64,000 nucleotides of DNA from Bifidobacterium sp. WK012_4_13 (GTDB taxonomy: Bacteria > Actinomycetota > Actinomycetes > Actinomycetales > Bifidobacteriaceae): positions 248,001 through 312,000 of the forward strand of contig NZ_CP129683.1 in the NCBI RefSeq assembly GCF_041080835.1. The letters are read 5' to 3'. The position numbers and the translations under genes are program-made. A model generated the notes under the pieces. The model was not told the origin of the DNA, made no database searches, and saw nothing but the letters and a program-made list of their open reading frames with translations. Shown here piece by piece: positions 56,432 to 64,000 of the stretch; positions within the stretch are counted from its first letter, which is position 1, and the number at the start of each line of letters is the position of its first letter.

Positions 56432-56480
56432 GCGGGTGTTTTTGGTCAGATGTGGCCAGACACACCCGCTTTTATTTTTT
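56432..56480 (+). terminator. Rho-independent terminator after DUF3046 gene
   Basis: GCGGGTGT (56432-56439) pairs with ACACCCGC (56462-56469) around an inner stem (TGGTCA with TGGCCA, one wobble pair), followed by TTTTTATTTTTT. Confidence 0.9.
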
Positions 56481-56494
56481 CTCACGACTGGCGT

Positions 56495-56517
56495 TCGAAC
56501 AAATGTTCGACTATAGT
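56495..56517 (+). promoter_or_regulatory. LexA/SOS box and -10 of recA
   Basis: TCGAACAAATGTTCGA (56495-56510) is a perfect palindrome matching the Gram-positive SOS box (CGAAC-n4-GTTCG). The -10 TATAGT (56512-56517) follows at once, so LexA would cover the promoter. The recA leader would be about 130 nt. Confidence 0.9.
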
Positions 56518-56651
56518 GGTGATTCGGATTCAGTGCGATTCGTCGGAGGATTCCACATTCGACCACATAGGCCATGGAAGCTGTCGGTCGGTGCAGAAAT
56601 GTCATACGGTAGCGCTGTTGTTTGTATAGAGATTTATTTTAAGGAGAGCCA

Positions 56652-57845
56652 ATGGCACAACACACAGGCGCCCGCGGATCGCGCAAGAGCCCGGAAGACA
56701 ACGCCAAGCGCAAGGATCAGGCGCTGAACACGGCGCTGGAACAGGTCGAGAAGAGTTTCGGCAAAGGATCTGCGATGCGCCTTGGCGATCGTCCACCGCA
56801 GAATGTCGAGGTCATACCCACCGGTTCCCTGGCTCTGGACATGGCGCTGGGCATTGGGGGACTGCCTCGCGGAAGGATCGTCGAGGTCTATGGACCGGAA
56901 TCATCGGGAAAGACGACGCTTGCACTGCATGCAGTGGCCAATGCACAGAAAAAGGGCGGGGTGGCTGCCTTCATCGATGCAGAGCATGCCCTGGATCCCG
57001 AATATGCCCGCAAGCTTGGAGTCGATACGGATTCTCTGATTGTCTCTCAGCCAGATAACGGCGAGCAGGCCTTGGAAATCGCCGACATGCTCATTCGTTC
57101 GGGTGCGCTTGACATCATCGTCGTCGATTCCGTGGCTGCACTGGTTCCAAAGGCGGAAATCGAAGGCGAGATGGGAGACAGCCATGTCGGTCTGCAGGCC
57201 CGTCTCATGAGTCAGGCGCTGCGCAAGATGACCGGAGCGCTTGCACAGGCCAACACCACCGCCGTATTCATCAACCAGCTTCGTGAGAAGATTGGCGTCT
57301 TCTTCGGTAGCCCAGAGACGACCACGGGTGGAAAGGCTCTGAAGTTCTATGCTTCGGTGCGGCTTGACATTCGCAGGATCCAGACCCTGAAGAACGGCGA
57401 AGATGCGGTAGGAAACAGAACCAGGGTCAAGGTCGTGAAGAATAAGATGGCCCCGCCGTTCAAATCGGCCGAATTCGATGTTCTCTATGGCGAAGGCATC
57501 TCGAAGGAAGGTTCCGTGCTTGACATGGCGTTGCAGACCAACATCGTCAAGAAGTCAGGTTCATGGTTCACCTATGGCGATGACCAGCTTGGACAGGGTC
57601 GCGAGAACGTTCGCCAATATTTGAAGGATAATGCTGAACTGACCGAGGAAATCGAGCATAAGGTCAAAATTGCCTTCGGAATGGTTCCTCCTGACGAAGT
57701 TCCGGCAGAGGATGCGCAGCATCAGGACGGAACCGATGCCGAAGGAGGGTCGGAAGGCAATGTCTCTTCGAGTTCATCCGGTCGGGCATCGTCAGATGCG
57801 ACTGCTGATAAGGAATCTTCGGCGAAGGTTCCGGCTAACGCATGA
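56652..57845 (+). CDS. recA: Recombinase RecA
   Basis: A 397-residue strand-exchange ATPase that also triggers LexA self-cleavage. The polymerisation helix region is [21 protein letters not shown], Walker [10 protein letters not shown] (81-89), Walker [15 protein letters not shown], then loop L1 [22 protein letters not shown] and the [22 protein letters not shown] loop L2 region. The C-terminal domain is followed by a Ser/Asp-rich tail of about 55 residues, longer than in many species. TTTAAGGAGAGCCA is a strong ribosome site. No intein is present. recX follows 33 bp downstream. Confidence 0.98.
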   Translation: MAQHTGARGSRKSPEDNAKRKDQALNTALEQVEKSFGKGSAMRLGDRPPQNVEVIPTGSLALDMALGIGGLPRGRIVEVYGPESSGKTTLALHAVANAQKKGGVAAFIDAEHALDPEYARKLGVDTDSLIVSQPDNGEQALEIADMLIRSGALDIIVVDSVAALVPKAEIEGEMGDSHVGLQARLMSQALRKMTGALAQANTTAVFINQLREKIGVFFGSPETTTGGKALKFYASVRLDIRRIQTLKNGEDAVGNRTRVKVVKNKMAPPFKSAEFDVLYGEGISKEGSVLDMALQTNIVKKSGSWFTYGDDQLGQGRENVRQYLKDNAELTEEIEHKVKIAFGMVPPDEVPAEDAQHQDGTDAEGGSEGNVSSSSSGRASSDATADKESSAKVPANA

Positions 57846-57878
57846 TCGCATCGTGCTGAGTGAGTGGAGTCGTGCATC

Positions 57879-58601
57879 GTGATAACAGTTGAGGGCTTTC
57901 TTGCCGGACATGGCATCGTCATGCCTGAATCGCAGCCAGAGAAGAGTCCTAAAGGAGAGCATGCCGGAAGGCCAGCAAGGAAGCCGTCAGGAAACAGTGC
58001 TGGCCGTGCCGGTCGCAGGGGGATAGGTGCTGAAAGAGGCGAAGTCACCGGCATCGATGCCCACGACATCAATGCCCACGATGGCGATGCCGGTGCTTCG
58101 GTTGCAGATGATTCGCATGCAGCTGCACCTTGCAGCATCGGCGATGATGATATCGATGCGTGTCGCGAGGCTGCGCTCCGTCTTCTCGACGCCGCTCCGC
58201 GGTCTTCGGGTGGCTTGAAGCAACGATTGCTGGATAAGGAATTCGAGGAGCCGGTCATCGATGAAGTGATCGGCCGGTTGACCAAGGTGCTGCTGATCAA
58301 TGATGAGGCCTACGCCGAATCGGCTGTGAGATACTGCCTTTCCAGGAATATGGGAGCGCGGTTCACTCAGCGTGAGCTCTTGAGAAAGGGTGTGGACAGG
58401 GAGCTTGCTCAACGTGTGGTGTCTGCGGCTGAGGAAGAGGGCTGTTTCGTCGATGCTGCTTATGAGCTGGGTAGAACGGTGCTGAGAAAGACCAAGGGCC
58501 TTGATCCAATCAGAAGGAAGCGTCGGCTGTGGAGCACTGCTGGACGAAAGGGACATTCTCCAGACACCATCCGACAGGTGGCCAACGAATTATTCGACTA
58601 G
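57879..58601 (+). CDS. recX: Regulatory protein RecX
   Basis: RecX inhibits RecA filament growth. The chain has about 240 residues. The first ~95 are a low-complexity region rich in Gly, His, Asp and Ala (GIDAHDINAHDGDAGAS), not typical of the family. The RecX domain of three three-helix repeats follows: AALRLLDAAPRSSGGLKQRLL, VIGRLTKVLLINDEAYAESAVRYCLSR and the C-terminal block with KGVDRELAQRVVSAAEEEG. GTG 57879 has GGAG upstream; GTG 57864 is an alternative. It is cotranscribed with recA in all likelihood and is thus under SOS control. Confidence 0.9.
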   Translation: MITVEGFLAGHGIVMPESQPEKSPKGEHAGRPARKPSGNSAGRAGRRGIGAERGEVTGIDAHDINAHDGDAGASVADDSHAAAPCSIGDDDIDACREAALRLLDAAPRSSGGLKQRLLDKEFEEPVIDEVIGRLTKVLLINDEAYAESAVRYCLSRNMGARFTQRELLRKGVDRELAQRVVSAAEEEGCFVDAAYELGRTVLRKTKGLDPIRRKRRLWSTAGRKGHSPDTIRQVANELFD

Positions 58602-58637
58602 GGTCTGTCATTGGCGCAATCGCCGTGTGGCAGCAGG

Positions 58638-58643
58638 TACGAT
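58638..58643 (+). promoter_or_regulatory. Candidate -10 box of a leaderless marC transcript
   Basis: TACGAT lies 6 nt before the marC ATG at 58650, which lacks a ribosome site. Confidence 0.35.
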
Positions 58644-58649
58644 ACCAGC

Positions 58650-59267
58650 ATGTCCAGTTATCTGACGGTTTTCACCGCATCGCTGCTAGCCCTGTTCCCA
58701 ATAGTCAATCCTGTGGGAGCTCTTGCTGCCTTTGCCGGATTGACAGGAGACTATGCACCTTCAGAGCTTCGCAGACAGGGCTTGCATACAGGTCTTGATG
58801 TCGGCATCATTCTGACGGCATTTGCGATTCTTGGGTCTCTTATCCTCAATGTTTTTGGACTTAACCTTCAGGCAATCCAGATTGCGGGTGGATTTGTCGT
58901 CGCCAATTCCGGTCTTGGCATGCTCAATCCAAAGAGTCAGCTCACACAGGAGGAGCACGATCACGCCAAAAGCAAGAGGGATATCTCCTTCACTCCGATG
59001 GCGCTTCCGCTTATCGCCGGACCGGGTGCGATCGGTGAGGTGATAGGCCTGTCTGCGCGCTATCCCAGCATCGAAGGTAGAGTCGGAATCATCGCTGCCG
59101 TGATTCTGCTCGCAGCCATCATCGCTGCCTTGCTGATGTGGGCAACGCCGGTCGTCGACAGGCTTGGACCGACCGGAATCGGCGCTCTCGTTCGAGTCAT
59201 CGGCTTTCTGATTCTGTGCATCGGGGTCGAACTCATGATTCATGGCATAACGACGCTCAGACTGTGA
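58650..59267 (+). CDS. MarC family integral membrane protein
   Basis: A membrane protein of about 205 residues with six helices: LTVFTASLLALFPIVNPVGALAAF (with the family NPVG motif), GIILTAFAILGSLILNVFGL, AIQIAGGFVVANSGLGML, FTPMALPLIAGPGAIGEVIGL, IIAAVILLAAIIAALLMW and ALVRVIGFLILCIGVELMIHG. MarC proteins were named after the multiple-antibiotic-resistance locus, but their transport role is unproven. The ATG at 58650 gives the usual short N terminus; the frame from 58611 is longer. It is convergent with the sugar operon. Confidence 0.92.
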   Translation: MSSYLTVFTASLLALFPIVNPVGALAAFAGLTGDYAPSELRRQGLHTGLDVGIILTAFAILGSLILNVFGLNLQAIQIAGGFVVANSGLGMLNPKSQLTQEEHDHAKSKRDISFTPMALPLIAGPGAIGEVIGLSARYPSIEGRVGIIAAVILLAAIIAALLMWATPVVDRLGPTGIGALVRVIGFLILCIGVELMIHGITTLRL

Positions 59268-59307
59268 CGCTTCGGCGCTTCGACCACGTTCATGAGCCTG
59301 GGATCCA

Positions 59308-60288
59308 TCAAGCCCTCAACTCGCCCAGATAAGGGGTGTTGGCCATGAATTCCTCCAGTTCCTTCTCATTCTTCACACCTGCGGAAGAACCCAGCCCTTG
59401 CGCCGTCGCCGAACCTGCAGCCGTTCCGATCAGTGCGGCATCGACAGGGCTCTTGCCCCGTATGATTCCTGAGATGAAACCTGCCGAGAATGCATCTCCG
59501 CATCCGCTGGTATCCACCACATCAACGGCATATGCCGGCACAACCGCCTCTTCCCTGCCTTGCTCGCTTACCGATGCCCCACGTTCACCCAGCGTGATGA
59601 CTGTCGATCGTACGCCACGGCCGTGGAACCAGCGGATTGCGTCATGAAGCGAAGAGCTGTGCGAAAGCATCAGCGCGTCCTCCTCGTTGGGGAGAAAGTA
59701 GTCAATCCATGGATAGACCTGACCGAGCACTCGTTCGAAGTCTGCGTCAGGAACGCCAATGACATCGACGGACGTGGTGGCTCCATGCTCCTTGGCATAT
59801 TTCAGAATCCTTGCCGTCGGCGTTCCGTCAAGACGTTCAAGAAGAAAGCTTCCGCCGATATGCACGTGCCGAGCCTTTTTGATGACGTCGAAGTCGATGA
59901 CATGCTCGTCGAGAAGACGGTTGGCTCCGATGCAATGAAGAGCGGGTCTTGATCCGTCAGGGCGAATGGGCAAGATCGTCGCCGATGTGGGCACTCCTGA
60001 AGCTGAGTGCAGCCCATGGACGTCAACCCCCTCTTCCTGAAGACGGTTTCTCAGCCACGATCCAAGGTCGTCATTCCCAATCACGCCAAAGGTGGCAGTG
60101 GCGACTCCCAATCGGGCAAGCCCATAGGCGGTCGCTGCTGCGGTTCCTGCAGCGCTCATGGCTATCTCGTCGAGCAGGGTCATTCCCTGCCCGGATGGTA
60201 TTGCCGAGACCGGCCTGCCAAGGATATCGACGATATGAATGCCAATGGTCGCTGCCTGAACATGCAGGTCAGAGGATTTCTCTCTCAT
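59308..60288 (-). CDS. PfkB-family carbohydrate kinase
   Basis: A 326-residue ribokinase-fold sugar kinase. The N-terminal substrate lid includes AGTAAATAYGLARLGVATATFGVIGNDDLG, and PfkB signature 2 is present as DTSGCGDAFSAGF (259-271) with the catalytic Asp265. The anion-hole motif is GCGD in place of the usual GAGD. AAGGAGAACCGC precedes the ATG. It is the last gene of a five-gene minus-strand cluster. Substrates in this family range from ribose and fructose to 2-keto-3-deoxygluconate; the sequence alone does not say which. Confidence 0.9.
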   Translation of the reverse strand: MREKSSDLHVQAATIGIHIVDILGRPVSAIPSGQGMTLLDEIAMSAAGTAAATAYGLARLGVATATFGVIGNDDLGSWLRNRLQEEGVDVHGLHSASGVPTSATILPIRPDGSRPALHCIGANRLLDEHVIDFDVIKKARHVHIGGSFLLERLDGTPTARILKYAKEHGATTSVDVIGVPDADFERVLGQVYPWIDYFLPNEEDALMLSHSSSLHDAIRWFHGRGVRSTVITLGERGASVSEQGREEAVVPAYAVDVVDTSGCGDAFSAGFISGIIRGKSPVDAALIGTAAGSATAQGLGSSAGVKNEKELEEFMANTPYLGELRA

Positions 60289-60351
60289 GCGGTTCTCCTT
60301 TTCGTACTGATGTCTGTGATCCTTCGGCCATCTGCATGTCGTGCACGGTCG

Positions 60352-61005
60352 TTACTGCACATTCTGTCCATAGTGCTCTTCGTGCCAGTGCAGCTGTCTC
60401 TGTGCCTCCCGCTCATCGATGGAGGTTATCGGACCTGCGATCTGAGCCAGTCTTATCGTCTTCGCGGCCTCTTCGAGGTACAGGGTGTACATCAGTGATT
60501 CACTTGCGCTGCGTCCCATTGCAAACACGCCATGCCTTCTTGCGAGCGCGACCCATCCCTGCCTGCCAGTGGCCTCCAGAATTGCGACAGCCGTATCCTC
60601 GTCGCCAGGCGTTGCGTATCGGGTGCATGGGACCGGACCTCCGATGAGATGCGTGAGGGGAGTGAGCGCTGCCGGTATCGCTTCGCCGCGCAAGGCGAAG
60701 CTTGTGGCATATGGCTGGTGCGTATGCGTTATTCCGAAGACGTCAGGTCTGCGACGGTAGAGGTGCAGATGTATTCCAAGATCCACGGATGGCTTCAGCG
60801 TGCCTTCCACGACCGTGCCATCGATATCCGTGACGACGAGTGAATCCTCGGTGAGTTCGTTGAACGGCACCCCGCTTGGCTTGATCACGACGTAGCCGGT
60901 CTCTGGGTCCCTTCCAGAGACGTTGCCTCCGCTCCACACGACCAGATTGTTCGAAGGCAGTTCGAGATTTCTTTGAAGCACCTCGTGGCGAAGTTGTTCG
61001 AGCAT
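60352..61005 (-). CDS. Class II aldolase/AraD family, L-ribulose-5-phosphate 4-epimerase-like
   Basis: The protein has 217 residues. The zinc ligands appear in HLHLYRRRPDVFGITHTHQPYAT (two His in HTH) and the later RHGVFAMG (His). The phosphate-binding features SGGNVSGRD and IKPSGVP are intact, as is the PSVDLGIHLHLY block typical of AraD. By family it would interconvert L-ribulose-5-phosphate and D-xylulose-5-phosphate, or cleave a fuculose-phosphate-like sugar. The ATG at 61005 has AAGGAG; the longer start at 61035 places this ribosome site inside the gene and is unlikely. Gaps to its neighbours are 63 and 105 bp. Confidence 0.9.
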   Translation of the reverse strand: MLEQLRHEVLQRNLELPSNNLVVWSGGNVSGRDPETGYVVIKPSGVPFNELTEDSLVVTDIDGTVVEGTLKPSVDLGIHLHLYRRRPDVFGITHTHQPYATSFALRGEAIPAALTPLTHLIGGPVPCTRYATPGDEDTAVAILEATGRQGWVALARRHGVFAMGRSASESLMYTLYLEEAAKTIRLAQIAGPITSIDEREAQRQLHWHEEHYGQNVQ

Positions 61006-61110
61006 GATGATGTTGACTCCTTGGTTGAAATTCATGGATTTCTTGTTGCATGGCTTCTTGGTTGAAGGGGATCGCTGTCCAGCGATGCGCGCATGTCGGT
61101 GAGGCTGACG

Positions 61111-62172
61111 TCACGCTCCTTCATAGAGGTGGTCGGGCCTGAGCACGATCTTCAGGGATCTGTCGGCCGTGGAGAGAAGCCTGAACGCTTCTGCCAGACG
61201 AGACAATGGGAAATGATGCGTGATCGCAGGGTTTGGATTCACCCTGCCTGCCTTCAGCCATCGTAGGTATTGATAGACGTCGGTATGATCCGAAGAGTAT
61301 CGGGAGGTTATGGTCACCTCGCTGAAATACGTCTCTGCGGCATCCTGCGACCATTGCGTATTGGGATGCCCCGGCGCGGCGAGGTGAATGGTTCCGCCAG
61401 GTTCGACCAGCCGTCGAGCCTCGCGGAACACTTCGACATTCGGCACTGCCGCAACGACCACGTCTGCCAGCAGACCTTCGTTGAGGGAACGAAGCTGTTC
61501 GGCGGCATCCTCCCGCCGAGGATCGATTACGGCATTGGCTCCGATTTCCAGTGCCTTCTGCCGCCTCCAAGGGTTCAGGTCGCTCACGATAACCCGACCG
61601 GCGCCGAACAGCGGTGCGATAGCTGCGAATCCCAATCCCATGAAGCCCGCGCCAATGACGAGAACCGTGTCTCCTGGCTGGATTCCACTCACTTTCAGAC
61701 CGCTTACGACGCATGACCATGGTTCGATGGTCACCGCTTCGTCGTCGCTGATCGTTTCCGGAATGATGAATGTGTCTCCGTGTATCTGCCTCGGACCGAT
61801 CACGAAATAATCGGCCATCGCACCGGGATTGAAATGCGTCTCACGGTAGTGGGGATCGATGGTGAAATGACCTCGCAAGGCCTGATGCGAAATCAGACGG
61901 GGAACGTGATGGTGGGCGAAGATGCGGTCTCCGACATGAAATTCACTGACATGAGACCCTACCTGGGCGATGGTGCCGATCACTTCATGTCCCAATACCT
62001 TGCCATGAGGATCCTTATGGTACCAAGGCATTGCCTCGCCTGCGCACAGCGCCGTCGAACTGGTGGCGACAAGTGCCTCATCCTCGCGTATTCTTGGAAT
62101 TTCGCGTGCTTCGACCCTGATGTCGTCAGGACCGTAGTACACCCCGACATGGTTGATCTGCGAACTTGACAC
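61111..62172 (-). CDS. Zinc-dependent alcohol/polyol dehydrogenase (MDR superfamily)
   Basis: A 353-residue medium-chain dehydrogenase. The catalytic zinc site is visible: Cys43 (ALCAGE), His-Glu in LGHEVIG, and Glu in IEPWSC. The structural-zinc four-Cys lobe is absent (HHHVPRL in its place). The NAD fold is GDTVLVIGAGFMGLGFAAIA, with Asp in IVSDLNPWR suggesting NAD preference. Such proteins oxidise sorbitol, xylitol, arabitol, threonine or similar. The GTG start has AGGAAG upstream, and the gene begins 6 bp after the kinase gene upstream of it. Confidence 0.9.
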   Translation of the reverse strand: MSSSQINHVGVYYGPDDIRVEAREIPRIREDEALVATSSTALCAGEAMPWYHKDPHGKVLGHEVIGTIAQVGSHVSEFHVGDRIFAHHHVPRLISHQALRGHFTIDPHYRETHFNPGAMADYFVIGPRQIHGDTFIIPETISDDEAVTIEPWSCVVSGLKVSGIQPGDTVLVIGAGFMGLGFAAIAPLFGAGRVIVSDLNPWRRQKALEIGANAVIDPRREDAAEQLRSLNEGLLADVVVAAVPNVEVFREARRLVEPGGTIHLAAPGHPNTQWSQDAAETYFSEVTITSRYSSDHTDVYQYLRWLKAGRVNPNPAITHHFPLSRLAEAFRLLSTADRSLKIVLRPDHLYEGA

Positions 62173-62178
62173 AGTATG

Positions 62179-63606
62179 TCACTTCCTTTCCTTCCATAAG
62201 GGCAGCGATGCCGATATGGACTCCAAATATCTGTTGAACCGTCGCTGGGCGTCTTCACCATCGCCCTGCGGAGTGAAGGTCGTTCGCTCCACACTGCGAT
62301 GGCTCAGCGCTTCGAACCCAGGAATGAACGATGCGACCCCAATGGTTCCCAATTGCGCATTGGAATCAACCAGGACTGGGCGAGAGAGCGTGTTCGCAAT
62401 GAGCTGGCAGAAATGCGGGTCCGACGTTCCGCCACCGGTAAGGACGATGTCCGAGATCTGCCCTGATGACTCAAGGCAATGCCGCATCGAGAAGGCGATT
62501 CCGTCGGCCACTGCGGCGGCAAGTCTGGGTCGCGTCGTCCGCGAGCTGATTCCCATGAACGTGCCGGTGGCATCGGGAGCCAGAAACGGGGCTCTTTCGC
62601 CGAAGAGGAACGGTAGAAACAATTCGTCATGTTCCTTGGCCTCATCGACGTCCTGCCAGAACTGCAGGTAGCGTTGGGGACCGTGATATCCGAATTCCCT
62701 GAGGAACCATTCCAGCACCTGCGCTCCCGACGACGAACCCAGCACTCGCAGAAACAGGCCTGGTTCTGGCCATACGATGGTCGCCCCGACGGGCTTGCCC
62801 TCAGGAACCGGCTCATGAACCAAGGAAAAGACTGCGCTCGTCGTGCCAAGTGAAGCAACGGTGTCATGCATCGCGTGCGCGCCCGCGCCTCTTGTGCTCG
62901 CAACGCAGTCGAGAGAACCAAGATACACAGGTGTGCCCTGGACTATGCCTGAAAGCGCCGATGCCCTCTTATCGACCCTTCCGATCAATGAGCCCGGGCG
63001 GCGAGGTTCAGGAATCGCATCCGTGAAGTCAGCGCATTCAAGCAGGTCAAGAAGGTCATGGTCAAGCTTTCGCGTGTAGGGATTGACGAAAGGAATGCTG
63101 GCATCGGTGATGTCGGTGGTAATGACGCCGGTGAGCCTATAGTCGATCCAGTCCTTCGCGGTGAGGATTGCCGCAAGGTCTTCCGGTCGAAGACCATGGG
63201 ATTCGCGGAGCCAGCGGAGGATGGGCGCAGAGGTGCCCGGCCAGATCACCGTTCCGGTCTGTCGATACAGCTGAGCGACGACACCGGTGCGTTCCCACTC
63301 GTCGATGACACCCGATGCGTGCGTGGAATTCCATGTAAGGGAATTCCTGCCGTTCCCATCATTGCCGAGTTCCCAGCATCCATCTCCCTGACCGCTGGCG
63401 ATTATTGCGTCAGGCACATCATCACATGAATCAAGAGTATCCCGAATCAATCGCGCAGTGTGCGACCACACCTGTTCCGGGTCCACGATTCCAGGCGAGA
63501 TCGTCGGACTGGGACATGTTTTCAGAGCTCTGATCGAACCGCTGTCGTCGATGAGCGAGGACTTCAGCGTCGATGTTCCAATATCCAAGGCAAGCGCAAC
63601 GGACAT
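62179..63606 (-). CDS. FGGY-family carbohydrate kinase
   Basis: A 475-residue kinase of the xylulokinase/ribulokinase/gluconokinase fold. The first phosphate loop is ALDIGTSTLKSSLID. The catalytic Asp region is probably GSLDCVAS, the second domain has SLGTTSAVF and the adenosine motif DIVLTGGGTSDPHFCQLIAN. Hexose-kinase-like features are absent, so a ketopentose, tetrulose or sugar acid is the likely substrate. Together with the downstream dehydrogenase and AraD-like enzyme it suggests polyol to ketose, ketose phosphate, then D-xylulose-5-phosphate (inference). GAAGG precedes the ATG at 63606. Confidence 0.9.
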   Translation of the reverse strand: MSVALALDIGTSTLKSSLIDDSGSIRALKTCPSPTISPGIVDPEQVWSHTARLIRDTLDSCDDVPDAIIASGQGDGCWELGNDGNGRNSLTWNSTHASGVIDEWERTGVVAQLYRQTGTVIWPGTSAPILRWLRESHGLRPEDLAAILTAKDWIDYRLTGVITTDITDASIPFVNPYTRKLDHDLLDLLECADFTDAIPEPRRPGSLIGRVDKRASALSGIVQGTPVYLGSLDCVASTRGAGAHAMHDTVASLGTTSAVFSLVHEPVPEGKPVGATIVWPEPGLFLRVLGSSSGAQVLEWFLREFGYHGPQRYLQFWQDVDEAKEHDELFLPFLFGERAPFLAPDATGTFMGISSRTTRPRLAAAVADGIAFSMRHCLESSGQISDIVLTGGGTSDPHFCQLIANTLSRPVLVDSNAQLGTIGVASFIPGFEALSHRSVERTTFTPQGDGEDAQRRFNRYLESISASLPLWKERK

Positions 63607-63613
63607 ATGACCT

Positions 63614-64000
63614 TCACCTGCCTCTTCCTACAAGACTCGACTTCGCAAGTCCGGACACTGCGGCAAGTGCGAGCACCAGTATGAGCCCACGAATCGCGAC
63701 CTTGAGATTGAAGTCCAGCCCCATCAGATCCAATCCGGTTCCTACGGTGCTCAGGAACAGCACGGCGAATACGGTTCCACCGACATTGGGACGTACGCGC
63801 TGATGCATCGCCGCACCGATGAACACTGCAGAGATCGCATCCGTCTGATAGTTGTAGCCGGTCAGAGGTGTGAACATCTGAAGCTGCGCCGTCAGCAGCA
63901 CCCCTCCAAGTGCGCAGATTGCCGAGGAAAGCACATACGCCTCGGTCTTATAGCGAGAAACCGGTATTCCCATGTTGACGGCGCTGCGTTCCTGCATGCC
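63614..64000 (-). CDS. ABC transporter permease, RbsC/BPD_transp_2 type, 5' partial
   Basis: The coding frame runs out of the window on the right; the visible 128 codons are the C-terminal part of a sugar importer permease. The coupling segment GMQERSAVNMGIPVSRYKTEAYVL is followed by three helices (SSAICALGGVLLTAQLQMF, GGTVFAVLFLSTVGTGL and AIRGLILVLALAAVSGLAK). AISAVFIGAAMHQRVRPNVGGT matches the family's conserved motif near the last helices. Its stop lies 7 bp before the FGGY kinase start, so the operon begins with the transporter, beyond the window. Confidence 0.88.
   Translation of the reverse strand, partial: GMQERSAVNMGIPVSRYKTEAYVLSSAICALGGVLLTAQLQMFTPLTGYNYQTDAISAVFIGAAMHQRVRPNVGGTVFAVLFLSTVGTGLDLMGLDFNLKVAIRGLILVLALAAVSGLAKSSLVGRGR

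Overview
The window reads as a chromosomal segment of a high-GC Gram-positive bacterium, most likely a member of the Bifidobacteriaceae (Bifidobacterium or a near relative). This is an inference from gene content and order: xerD-parA-scpA-scpB, clgR-DUF3046-recA-recX, ftsK-pgsA-cinA, a DUF3710/DUF3159/TRAM-methyltransferase cluster, an IF3 that starts with AUU, and peptide ABC importers whose two ATPases are fused in one chain. No rRNA, tRNA, CRISPR array, prophage or insertion sequence was found. Base composition looks even along the window.

Layout. 1-3.3 kb: the end of a short-chain dehydrogenase, then gap, an ArsC/Spx-like protein and thiamine pyrophosphokinase on the minus strand. 3.7-8.7 kb: a membrane-anchored spermidine-synthase-like protein, a fused MsrA-MsrB, and the infC-rpmI-rplT translation operon. 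8.9-14.8 kb: xerD, parA, scpA, scpB (chromosome handling) and typA. 14.9-17.9 kb: a small membrane protein coupled to pheA, then tyrA. 17.9-21.5 kb: a MacB/FtsX-type ABC exporter on the minus strand. 21.8-22.8 kb: xerC. 22.9-35.2 kb: two complete oligopeptide/dipeptide ABC importers in tandem, each with its own binding lipoprotein, two permeases and a fused ATPase. 35.2-45.7 kb: exonuclease III, DUF3710, DUF3159, a TRAM-domain RNA methyltransferase, a lipoprotein, a P-type ATPase and aconitase. 45.9-50.7 kb: a Bax-inhibitor-1 membrane protein, an aldo/keto reductase, a small alarmone synthetase, miaA and a Fic protein with a fused antitoxin-like N terminus. 51-59.3 kb: ftsK, pgsA, a CinA-type amidase, clgR, DUF3046, recA, recX, marC. 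59.3-64 kb: a minus-strand carbohydrate or polyol operon (PfkB kinase, AraD-like epimerase/aldolase, zinc dehydrogenase, FGGY kinase, RbsC-like permease cut by the window edge).

Most genes are ordinary housekeeping genes. The unusual signals lie mainly between genes. There are four short-period tandem arrays, two of them with the same 16-bp period. A 27-bp perfect inverted repeat bounds a 123-bp MITE-like stretch. A 14-bp perfect palindrome lies between the divergent fic and ftsK genes. A perfect palindrome upstream of clgR recurs almost exactly in the promoter of the Bax-inhibitor gene. Three genes (the first fused Opp ATPase, the second Opp binding protein, and fic) carry apparent small-indel frameshifts, which may be real decay or sequencing error. 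Several genes have a -10 box 6-7 nt before the start codon and look leaderless.

Working together: the two Opp systems would import peptides. The sugar operon may feed pentose phosphates into central metabolism, where gap acts. parA, scpAB, xerCD and ftsK cover chromosome segregation and dimer resolution. clgR, recA and recX, with an SOS box before recA, form a stress and DNA-repair block.
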